Source: Mycobacterium sp. Aquia_216 (lineage in GTDB: Bacteria; Actinomycetota; Actinomycetes; Mycobacteriales; Mycobacteriaceae). Taken from it: a stretch of DNA of 64,000 nt. The notes beneath the pieces were generated by a model, which worked only from the letters and a program-made list of their open reading frames with translations, searched no databases and had not been told where the DNA came from. The stretch is from NCBI RefSeq assembly GCF_026723865.1, contig NZ_CP113529.1:4650001-4714000 (forward strand), read 5' to 3'. A program made the translations under genes and the position numbers. Below are positions 51,912 through 59,608 of this stretch, in pieces; the stretch's first letter is position 1; every line of letters starts with the position of its first letter.

Positions 51912-52767
51912 ACGCCTTGATCACCGTTTCGCCGAACTCGTGTAAGGATTCCGGGTTCGCGAAATCGGCGAACCACACGTAGAAGCGCTCGACCCGCTGG
52001 GCGGCCAGACTTGCGAAGTGCCGGGTCAGCTCGTCGGCGTCGCCGCAGACCAATCCCGCCCCGAGGTTGCCGAATCGGCGCGTGCTCACCTCACGCACCG
52101 TGTCGGGATCGGCGCCCGACCGGACGAAGCCGATCATCTGCTGAACCGAAATCCGGGCGCTGCCCGCAGCCGGGGCCAGCTTGGGCAACCGGTCGATGTG
52201 GTTGGCCTGCAGGTTCCACCAATCCGCGTAATTGCGAACGAGTTCCATCAGTCGCGGACCGCTGCCACCCAGAACCAGCGGTATCGGATGGTTGCGCTTC
52301 GGCAACTGAACCGCGCCGTCCTCGTCGGAGGCCTCTTTGGTTTCATCGCCCCAGTACTGCCTGATCACGGCCAGGTGACGGCCGAGCTGCTGAACGCGGG
52401 CCACCGGATCCTGCTGACCGACATCGAATCTGGTGAATTCGGCGGGCCACGACCCCGAACCGAGACCCAGATCGAACCTGCCGCCCGAGGCGTCCGACAA
52501 AGTGACAGCTTGTTTGGCGAGCACGGCTGGATGGCGGAAGGCGTCGCACAGCACCAGATGACCGATCCGCAGCCGTTCGGTCTTGGCCGCCACCCAGGTG
52601 GCGACGGCCATTGCCTCCCAAATACTTTCGCCGGGCAACCCAGGCGCCTCGAGGTGATCGATAAACGCCATCCCATCGAAACCACTGGCCTCGGCATGAC
52701 GGGCCCGGTCGCTGATATCGCCCACGGACAACCGCACCTGCGGCAGGAACAGATACCACTCGACCAT
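51883..52767 (-). CDS. LLM-class (luciferase-like, F420-dependent type) oxidoreductase
   Basis: 294 residues. The TIM barrel shows MVEWYLFLPQVRLSVGDISD, GFDGMAFIDHLEAPG, RLRIGHLVLCDAFRHPAVLAKQA and GRFDLGLGSGS, features of the luciferase-like family; mycobacterial members mostly use F420, some FMN. ATG 52767 is preceded by AGGTGG; a longer frame to 52797 lacks a better site. It diverges from the acyl-CoA dehydrogenase operon. Confidence 0.88.
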   Translation of the reverse strand: MVEWYLFLPQVRLSVGDISDRARHAEASGFDGMAFIDHLEAPGLPGESIWEAMAVATWVAAKTERLRIGHLVLCDAFRHPAVLAKQAVTLSDASGGRFDLGLGSGSWPAEFTRFDVGQQDPVARVQQLGRHLAVIRQYWGDETKEASDEDGAVQLPKRNHPIPLVLGGSGPRLMELVRNYADWWNLQANHIDRLPKLAPAAGSARISVQQMIGFVRSGADPDTVREVSTRRFGNLGAGLVCGDADELTRHFASLAAQRVERFYVWFADFANPESLHEFGETVIKAFTGAADGLP

Positions 52768-52837
52768 CCGCCCACCTATGCTCGTCCCGATTGCCACCGC
52801 GCCGCTAGTTTACTATCTTTATTATGTTAGGGGTCTT

Positions 52838-53902
52838 ATGGACGTCGGACTGACTTCGGATCAGCTGTCGCTGCGCGACACCGTGCGCGGCATCTTGCGC
52901 ACCGAATGCCCTCCCGATGCCGCCCGGCAGGCCTTCACCGATCCGGACCGCTGGCGCACTCTGTGGAAAACGGTAGTCGACCTGGGTTGGACCGAGCTGG
53001 CCGCACCCGGGGTGGGGGACTACGGGCCCGTCGAGCTGGCAGTGGTTCTCGAGGAGTGCGGCGCAGCGCTGGCGCCAATTCCATTGCTCAGCAGCGTCGG
53101 GCTGGCCGCGGGCGTCTTGCGCGCGTGCGGGCTGGACTCGGTGCTCACCGATATCACCGGCGGGGTCGTTGCCACCCTTGCGGTGCACGCCAAGGGATCT
53201 CGGACCGCGGGAGCACCGATGACGCTGCGCCACGGACGGGTGCGCGGCCGGGCGGTCGCGGTCCCCAACGTGTCGCGGGCAGAGTTGATCGTCACGTTGG
53301 CCAGGTCCGTCGACGGGTATGTCGCCGTGGTCGTCCGCAGCGGCGACGGCGTGACGATCACTGCGGGCGAGTCCACCGATCCCGCCCAACCGGTGGCCGA
53401 TGTCGAGATCGACACCGCGCCCCTGGCATCGGCGCCCGTCGACCTCGAATCAGCGCTGACCGCACCGTTGGTGGCCGTCGCCGCCGACCTGGTCGGGGTG
53501 GCCGGCGCGGCCCTGCACCGGTCCGTCGAGCACGCGAAGGCACGCCGTCAGTTCGGCACCGCGATCGGCGCCTTTCAGGGAATCAAGCACGCGCTGGCCG
53601 ACAACTATGTCGGCCTGGAGCGGGCCCGGAGCCTGACCTACGCGGCCGCGGCTCGCCTCGCCGACCCGAGCACCGCACCCGCGGATGCCTGGACCGCCGC
53701 GGCACTGGCCAAGGCGGCGGCCGGCGACGCCGCGGCCGGCTGTGCGCGTACCGCGGTTCAGGTGCACGGTGCGCTCGCGCAGACCTGGGAGCACGACATG
53801 CACCTCTACGTGCGGCACGCGTGGCAGGGTGCGGCGCTGTTGGGAGACAGCCGCTCGCTCTATCACCAGGTGGGCCGCCGCTACGCGGGAGGTGCCGCAT
53901 GA
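52838..53902 (+). CDS. acyl-CoA dehydrogenase, reduced-type subunit (pair 1)
   Basis: 354 residues. It has the C-terminal helical bundle with the FAD-contact motif RRQFGTAIGAFQGIKHALAD, but the middle domain lacks the SEPxAGSD flavin loop found in its neighbour. In mycobacterial steroid degradation, such reduced subunits pair with a complete one to make an alpha2-beta2 enzyme with two FADs instead of four. The start ATG 52838 follows TAGGGGT. Its stop overlaps the next gene as ATGA. It leads a five-gene operon (52.8-58.6 kb). Confidence 0.88.
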   Translation: MDVGLTSDQLSLRDTVRGILRTECPPDAARQAFTDPDRWRTLWKTVVDLGWTELAAPGVGDYGPVELAVVLEECGAALAPIPLLSSVGLAAGVLRACGLDSVLTDITGGVVATLAVHAKGSRTAGAPMTLRHGRVRGRAVAVPNVSRAELIVTLARSVDGYVAVVVRSGDGVTITAGESTDPAQPVADVEIDTAPLASAPVDLESALTAPLVAVAADLVGVAGAALHRSVEHAKARRQFGTAIGAFQGIKHALADNYVGLERARSLTYAAAARLADPSTAPADAWTAAALAKAAAGDAAAGCARTAVQVHGALAQTWEHDMHLYVRHAWQGAALLGDSRSLYHQVGRRYAGGAA

Positions 53903-55020
53903 CCACTCCATCCGTGGTGGTCGCCGAGTTCGTCGACTGGCTGGCCGCTTTCCTGCCCGACGATTACTACGAGAACTACCGCAGGTATCGCTGGGACATC
54001 CCGCTGCGCCGCGACTATCAGCGCGCCGCTTTCGAAGCGGGCTGGCTGCAGCCGACCTGGCCGCGCGAACACGGCGGCCGCTCGCTGGGTTTGCGCGACG
54101 CGATGGAGATCCGGATCGAGGGGGCGGTGCGCTCGGCGCCCAAGCTGCCCAACATCCAGGGGCCGGGCGTCGCGGCACCCGGCATCCGGCAGTTCGGCAC
54201 ACCGGCTCAGATCGACCGCTTGCTGGTGCCCCTGCTGCGTGGCGACGAGTGGTGGGCGCTGGGTATGTCCGAGCCGGAAGCCGGCTCGGATTTCGCCGGT
54301 CTGCGCACCCGCGCCGAGCGGGACGGAGACGTCTTCCGGGTCAACGGTCACAAGATCTGGACCACGCAGGCGCACGAATCGCGGTGGTGCACACTCTATG
54401 CACGCACCGATCCGGACGCGCCGAAACACCGTGGCATGTCGTGCCTGATCCTCGATCTGCACTCCCCCGGCGTGCGCATCGAACCCATCCGGATGTCCTC
54501 GATCTCCGACGAGACATTCTGCGAGGTCTTCCTCGACGACGCCGAAATCCCGGCGGAAAACCTGCTGGGCCCGGTGAACGGCGGTTGGAACGTCGCACTG
54601 TCGTCGTTGCACCACGAACGCCAGATGATCTGGATCATGAACTGGGTCGAGATCAAGCGTGGGCTCGATGCGGTACGCGGGGCGAGTCAGGGCGCCCCCG
54701 AGGACGGCCAGGATCTGTGCGCCGAGCTCGGGTCGCTACTCGCCGACGCCGAAGCGCTACGGGCCACCGGGTACCGCGCGCTGGGCAACGAACTCGCCGG
54801 CCGGCCCAGCCCGGAAGCCGACATCATGAAGCTGCTCGGATCGGTTACCTTGCAACGTGTTTGGGAACTGGCGGCAGCCGCTGAAGGGCCGCGCTCGGCC
54901 AGCGACCCGGATCTGCTGTTCGAACGCCAGGACGCGCTGGCCGCCACCATCTACGGCGGAACGTCAGAGGTACAGCGCAACATCATCGCCGAGCGACTGC
55001 TCGGGCTGCCGAAGGGATAA
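53899..55020 (+). CDS. acyl-CoA dehydrogenase, complete subunit (pair 1)
   Basis: 373 residues. The flavin loop GMSEPEAGSDFAGLRTRAER and NGHKIWTTQAHES are intact. The medium-chain-type catalytic Glu in YEGT is Gly here (IYGGTSEVQRN); Glu240 in HHERQ stands where the isovaleryl/ChsE-type base would be. ATGA overlap with the gene before suggests co-translation with its reduced partner. The next gene starts three bases after the stop. Confidence 0.9.
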   Translation: MTTPSVVVAEFVDWLAAFLPDDYYENYRRYRWDIPLRRDYQRAAFEAGWLQPTWPREHGGRSLGLRDAMEIRIEGAVRSAPKLPNIQGPGVAAPGIRQFGTPAQIDRLLVPLLRGDEWWALGMSEPEAGSDFAGLRTRAERDGDVFRVNGHKIWTTQAHESRWCTLYARTDPDAPKHRGMSCLILDLHSPGVRIEPIRMSSISDETFCEVFLDDAEIPAENLLGPVNGGWNVALSSLHHERQMIWIMNWVEIKRGLDAVRGASQGAPEDGQDLCAELGSLLADAEALRATGYRALGNELAGRPSPEADIMKLLGSVTLQRVWELAAAAEGPRSASDPDLLFERQDALAATIYGGTSEVQRNIIAERLLGLPKG

Positions 55021-55022
55021 CG

Positions 55023-56171
55023 ATGGACTACGACCTCGGCGACGACGCCGTCGAACTGCGACACCGCCTGCGGGAGTTGATCGCCCACCACGTGCCGCCC
55101 GATTTCCTCGGTGCCTGCACGGAGGATCCGCAAGACCTCGCCACCACCGAGACGTTCTGCAAGCTGCTGGCCGCCGAGGGGCTGCTGGCGCTGGCCTGGC
55201 CGAAAGAGCATGGCGGCGGCGGTGGTTCGGTCTGGCAGCAGACGGTGCTGCGCGAGGAGATGTGGGCCCAGCATGAGCCGCGCGGCCCGCAGTACATGGG
55301 CGTCAACTGGGTCGGCCCGGCGCTGATGCGGTACGGGACGGAGGAACAGAAGGCAAAGCACCTGGCGGCCATCGCGTCCGGCGATGTGATCTGGTGCCAA
55401 GGCTTCTCCGAACCGGAGGCCGGAACCGACCTCGTCTCGTTGCGCACGCGCGCCGTGCCGGACGGGGACGGCTGGCGCATCACCGGCCAGAAGGTGTGGA
55501 CGTCGTACGCGCAGATGGCATCGTGGTGCGTGCTGGCGACGTGCACCGACCCCGACGCCCCAAAGCACAAGCGGCTCACTCTCTTTCTGATTCCGATGGA
55601 CCGCCAGGGTTTCACGGTGCGGGGAATACCGTCGATGCTGGGTCCGCACCACCTCAACGAGATGTTCCTCGACGATGTGCGGGCATTCCCCGGCGACGTT
55701 CTCGGTGAGCCGGGCGACGGCTGGCGGGTGATGCGCGAAGCGCTCGCGTTCGAGCGCGTTGGCATCGCGCGCTACGCGCGCTGTGAGTCGCTGCTGCATC
55801 GAATGCAGAGCGAGCTCGGCGCGGACTGGGACCGGCTGCCCGAATCGCTTCGGGCCCGCTGGGTTCGGGCGCTTGTCGACTTGCGGGTGGCCAGGCTGCT
55901 GGCCTATCGCGCCGTGTCCCTGCAGGATGACCCGGCGGCCGGGGCGGCGGCAAGCGCCGCCCGTATCGCCACCACCACCTGCGATCAACAGGTCGCCGAG
56001 CTGCTGTTCGACGTACTGGGTCCGACCGCGCTGGACAGCGGCGCCTCGGCGGCACTACACGGAGCGATCGAAGACCATTGGCGCTACGCACAAGCGGCCA
56101 CCGTGGCATCCGGCACCATCGAGGTGCAGCGCATGCTCGTGGCACGAGACGCTCTGGGAGAGCATCGGTGA
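55023..56171 (+). CDS. acyl-CoA dehydrogenase, complete subunit (pair 2)
   Basis: 382 residues. Intact flavin loop GFSEPEAGTDLVSLRTRAVP and GQKVWTSYAQMASW. The likely base is Glu244 in AFERVG; the C-terminal motif is SGTIEVQRMLVARD. Related to the previous gene but clearly distinct. Its stop overlaps the start of the following reduced subunit as GTGA, which points to that gene as its partner. Confidence 0.9.
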   Translation: MDYDLGDDAVELRHRLRELIAHHVPPDFLGACTEDPQDLATTETFCKLLAAEGLLALAWPKEHGGGGGSVWQQTVLREEMWAQHEPRGPQYMGVNWVGPALMRYGTEEQKAKHLAAIASGDVIWCQGFSEPEAGTDLVSLRTRAVPDGDGWRITGQKVWTSYAQMASWCVLATCTDPDAPKHKRLTLFLIPMDRQGFTVRGIPSMLGPHHLNEMFLDDVRAFPGDVLGEPGDGWRVMREALAFERVGIARYARCESLLHRMQSELGADWDRLPESLRARWVRALVDLRVARLLAYRAVSLQDDPAAGAAASAARIATTTCDQQVAELLFDVLGPTALDSGASAALHGAIEDHWRYAQAATVASGTIEVQRMLVARDALGEHR

Positions 56172-57103
56172 AAACCACACTGCCACAGGATATTATCGAC
56201 TTCGCAGCGGTCGCCGCCAAGCGGTTCGACCGACTGGGCGGCCCCCAGGCCGCGCTGCGCGCAGAGACCGACGACCGCGTTCGGGACGCGGCGCGCGCGG
56301 CTCTCGGCGAGCTCGGCGCGTTCGAGCTCGATGTGCGGTCCGGCCCCGACGATCTGCTGGCCGCGGCGGTGCTCTGCCAAACCGCCGGCGCGCACGCGCT
56401 GCCCTATCCCCTCGCCGAGGAGCTCCTGGCAATCGAAGGCGCCCGGCTGGCACTGGTCAATCCCGAGGCACCCCGCATCGACCACGGCGATCTGCCAGGC
56501 GACTGGATCGCCGCCGACCTGGATGGCACCCGCTACCAGCTGCAGATCGCGTCGCGGACGAACGCCAAGCTGGGACCCTTCCTGGTGCCGGCCTCAATAA
56601 GCGCACCCGACGGGACGGTTCCGGCCGCCGACGTTAATCTTCATCTCGTGCTGGGATCATGGCGGATTCTGGGAGCAATGCAGCGCTCGCTGCAGATCGT
56701 CACTGACCATGTGCGGGCCCGCGTCCAGTTCGGCAAGCCGCTGGCGGACTTTCAGGCCGTCCGGTTCGCCGTGGCGGATGCCTCGGTCGCGGTACGCGGA
56801 CTGCACGAGCTGGCGAAGTACACCATCTGCCGGCCGGAATCGCTGCCGGTGCAGGTGCACTCCGCCGACGCGCTGGTGCTCCGCCTGAAGGCCGCCGATA
56901 CCGCACGGCAGGTGCTGCGGACCTCGCATCAACTGCTCGGCGCCCTGGGCTTCTGCGACGAGTCCGACGTCGGCGTGCTCGACCGGCACACCCAGCCGCT
57001 GATTCGGTTGCCGCTGGGCGCCGAGGCGCTCGGGCTGCGCCTGATCTCCGACGTCCGCGACGGCTCCTTGGAGACCTTGTTCAGCGAGCCGGTATCGGCG
57101 TGA
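56168..57103 (+). CDS. acyl-CoA dehydrogenase, reduced-type subunit (pair 2)
   Basis: 311 residues, shorter than a normal dehydrogenase. The N-terminal helical and middle domains are trimmed, with no SEPxAGSD loop; the FAD motif VQFGKPLADFQAVRFAVAD remains. GTG start at 56168 with GTGA overlap upstream, and another GTGA overlap into the ligase gene downstream. It completes a mirror arrangement reduced-complete-complete-reduced. Confidence 0.88.
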   Translation: MKTTLPQDIIDFAAVAAKRFDRLGGPQAALRAETDDRVRDAARAALGELGAFELDVRSGPDDLLAAAVLCQTAGAHALPYPLAEELLAIEGARLALVNPEAPRIDHGDLPGDWIAADLDGTRYQLQIASRTNAKLGPFLVPASISAPDGTVPAADVNLHLVLGSWRILGAMQRSLQIVTDHVRARVQFGKPLADFQAVRFAVADASVAVRGLHELAKYTICRPESLPVQVHSADALVLRLKAADTARQVLRTSHQLLGALGFCDESDVGVLDRHTQPLIRLPLGAEALGLRLISDVRDGSLETLFSEPVSA

Positions 57104-58599
57104 GCAGTACCGAACCACTCGAGTCGGAGGCGCCCAACCCATTCGAAGACGGCATCCCGTTCGGCACCAAACTGGCCGAGCTTGCTTCGGAGCGGCACGA
57201 CGATCCCGCCGTGACCAATATCGCGCTCGACGGCACCGCGCAGGCGCTGACCTTCGGTGAGCTCGATGTCCGCGCCAACCAGTGGGGCCGGGCCCTGGCT
57301 GCCGCCGGAGCGCAGACGGGTTCCCTTGTCGCACTGGCAATTCCAAATTCGCAACATCTGGTATTGGCCACCCTGGGCTGCTGGAAGATCGGCGCGGTTC
57401 CGATCCCGATGCATTGGGATCTGCCCGAGTGGGAGCGGGATCGGGTGCGCGCGGTGATCGACCCCGCCGTCGTCGTCGACGAACGGACCCGCTGGGACCT
57501 CGAGGCGCGCGCGGCCGGCGAATCCCGTGAGGCGCTGCCCACCGCCGTGTCCCCCACCGCCAACGGAATCTGCAGCAGCGGTTCGACCGGCGTGCCCAAG
57601 GTGATCCTCAATTTGGCGCCGTCGCTGTGGATTCCCGCGCAGGGCGAACCGTTCATGGCGAACTGGACACCGGTGGCGCAACCGCAGACCATCATGGTGC
57701 CCGCGCCGATGTACCACACCAACGGCTTCGCAACCTTCCTGATGATGCTGGCCGGCGACCACCTCGTCATACTCGAAAAATTCGATGCGGCATTGGTTTT
57801 GGACGTGATCGAACGCTATCGGATCACCAACTTCACCGCCACGCCGACCATGCTGGCGCGCATCGCGGCGCGACCCGACGTCCGGCAGCGCGACTTGTCC
57901 AGCGTCGTCTTCGTTCTGCAGGGCGCCGCGGTGATGCCGCCCTCGCTGTTGCATACCTGGTTCGAGCTGCTGAGCCCCGAGCAGATCGTGACGGCCTACG
58001 GGATGACGGAGAATCTCGGGCTCACCGCGCTGCGCGGCGACGAGTGGCTGGCTCACCCCGGCAGCGTGGGTCGCGGCTTTCGGGACACCGAGATCCGAAT
58101 TCTGGACGCCGACAAAAACCCGGTGCCCACCGGCGAGGACGGCGACATCTATCTGCGCGCGCCGATGAGCGCGGGATACCGCTACTTGGGCGGGGCACCG
58201 CCGCTGCCCGCTACCGACGACGGCTTTCGCTCGGCCGGCGACATCGGCCACGTGGACGAGGACGGCTTCCTTTACCTCGTGGACCGCCGCGTCGACATGA
58301 TCGTCAGCGGTGGCGCCAATGTCTTTCCGGCCGAAGTCGAGTCGGCGCTGGCGGGTCACCCCGACATCGCCGACGTCGTGGTGATCGGACTCGCCGACGA
58401 GCGGTGGGGGCGCCGGGTGCATGCCGTGGTGCAAGCCGCCGAGGGGGCGTCGCTCACCGAACAGCAGGTGATCGAGCACGCCAAGAACCGGTTGGCGCCC
58501 TACAAAGCCCCCAAGACGGTCGAGTTCGTCGACGCGATTCCCCGCACGGCGGCGACCAAGGTCAATCGCTCGGCGATGATCGCCGCCCGCGGCGGGTGA
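57100..58599 (+). CDS. AMP-binding acyl-CoA ligase
   Basis: 499 residues. The phosphate loop is CSSGSTGVPKVI, followed by TAYGMTENLG, the hinge RSAGDIGHVDEDGFL, and RTAATKVNRS with the catalytic Lys near the end. It is shorter than the ligase at 43.4 kb and lacks similarity to it beyond the family motifs. GTG start overlapping the previous stop. Last gene of the operon. Confidence 0.92.
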   Translation: MSSTEPLESEAPNPFEDGIPFGTKLAELASERHDDPAVTNIALDGTAQALTFGELDVRANQWGRALAAAGAQTGSLVALAIPNSQHLVLATLGCWKIGAVPIPMHWDLPEWERDRVRAVIDPAVVVDERTRWDLEARAAGESREALPTAVSPTANGICSSGSTGVPKVILNLAPSLWIPAQGEPFMANWTPVAQPQTIMVPAPMYHTNGFATFLMMLAGDHLVILEKFDAALVLDVIERYRITNFTATPTMLARIAARPDVRQRDLSSVVFVLQGAAVMPPSLLHTWFELLSPEQIVTAYGMTENLGLTALRGDEWLAHPGSVGRGFRDTEIRILDADKNPVPTGEDGDIYLRAPMSAGYRYLGGAPPLPATDDGFRSAGDIGHVDEDGFLYLVDRRVDMIVSGGANVFPAEVESALAGHPDIADVVVIGLADERWGRRVHAVVQAAEGASLTEQQVIEHAKNRLAPYKAPKTVEFVDAIPRTAATKVNRSAMIAARGG

Positions 58600-58758
58600 C
58601 CTCTGCCAAGACCCCGATTGTTGTCAGACCTGCGCACCGGTCCCTGACCGAGCAGAGAAAAATCTGGCGGCGCGGGTTAGCGTAGTGCGACAAATGCTGT
58701 ACCGCGGCAACCAGCAGCGACAGCGTGCCGTCGTCTTCCAGAGAAAAGGAATCCCAAC

Positions 58759-58989
58759 ATGAAGGCGAGAATATTGGTGGCCACGGTCGGCGCTGCAGCG
58801 GCAGCCTTGGCCGGTGGTGTTATGTGGACCGCACCATCGGCCTCGGCCGGCACCGACTATTGCAACGCGCTTCCCAAACCCCAGCAAGTTCAAGAGTGCA
58901 ACTGCGGCTTCGACTTCGCCCCGGGTAGTCAGGAGCTTCGTGATTGCATGTCGGGAAATGTGGTTGCGCCCCGTCCCACGCAACCTTAG
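58759..58989 (+). CDS. small secreted Cys-rich protein
   Basis: 76 residues. Signal peptide MKARILVATVGAAAAALAGG with an ASA-type cleavage near residue 30, then a 46-residue mature part with four Cys (TDYCNALPKPQQVQECNCGF and LRDCMSG), which could form two disulfides. AAAGGAA lies nine bases upstream. I do not recognise a family; similar short exported proteins are common in mycobacteria. Confidence 0.82.
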   Translation: MKARILVATVGAAAAALAGGVMWTAPSASAGTDYCNALPKPQQVQECNCGFDFAPGSQELRDCMSGNVVAPRPTQP

Positions 58990-59056
58990 GCAGGTCGGAC
59001 CGCATCGGCCGCGACACGACTCACCTCACGAGGTCACCCAGTGGCGAGCCACCACC

Positions 59057-59581
59057 TCAGATGTGGTGGCCGAACACGTCTTCCATGACTTCACCGACAG
59101 CCGCCAGCGAACGGCTGGAGTGTTGTTTGACCAGCACGTGGCCGCCCAGCACGACGATGGCGATCGGTAGCTCGACGGCCCCGAACGCTAGCAGGGCGGT
59201 CAGGCCCACTACATAGACAACATCGTGTTTGTCGGGTCGGTGGAACTTACCGATGACCGGCAAATCGATCGCCCGCGATTCCAACTCCCGCAGGGTGCGC
59301 AGCGTCCGAGCACGTTTCGACGTCGGGTGTGCCTCGGCGTAGGCGGCCCACCGTTGGGCGAAACTCGGTCCGGCGCGAAGCTCTTCCTGCAGCTCGTCAT
59401 GCAGCTCATCATGCAGTTCGTCGTGCAGCTCGTCGTGTAGCTCATCATGCAGTTCGTCGTGAAGCTCGTCATGCAGCTCGTCATGCAGCTTGTCCGAGCC
59501 GGGACCCGTTTCGGCGGAGTGGAGTTCGTCGCCGATCTCCGATGCGGCCGTGCCGTTTTGCTCTTCGTCCAGCGTGGTCAT
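59057..59581 (-). CDS. membrane protein with eight HDEL tetrapeptide repeats
   Basis: 174 residues. An acidic N-terminus (to residue 30) is followed by KL and eight copies of HDEL, then QEEL; a basic linker (TSKRARTLRTLRELESRAIDLPVIGKFHRPDKHD); a hydrophobic region of about 32 residues (VVYVVGLTALLAFGAVELPI, then AIVVLGGHVLV); and a short tail ending HHI. The period-4 repeat would be a helix with His, Asp/Glu and Leu stripes, possibly binding divalent metal or protons. It lies 27 bp downstream of the long P-type ATPase on the same strand, suggesting joint function. GGAGAGAG precedes the ATG. Function unknown. Confidence 0.78.
   Translation of the reverse strand: MTTLDEEQNGTAASEIGDELHSAETGPGSDKLHDELHDELHDELHDELHDELHDELHDELHDELQEELRAGPSFAQRWAAYAEAHPTSKRARTLRTLRELESRAIDLPVIGKFHRPDKHDVVYVVGLTALLAFGAVELPIAIVVLGGHVLVKQHSSRSLAAVGEVMEDVFGHHI
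59390..59485 (-). repeat. eight tandem 12-bp repeats encoding HDEL
   Basis: On the plus strand the units start at 59390, 59402 and so on to 59474, with consensus CAGCTCGTCATG and scattered third-position changes; one partial unit ends at 59494. Changes are almost all synonymous on the coding strand, so the peptide is under selection while the DNA has drifted. Confidence 0.92.
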
Positions 59582-59608
59582 GTCTGTCTCTCTCCGTTGT
59601 TTCGTCGG

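Noticed and set aside
59390..59494. Possible CRISPR-like array
   Set aside because: The 12-bp units are contiguous with no spacers and stay in frame within a coding gene; it is a coding tandem repeat.
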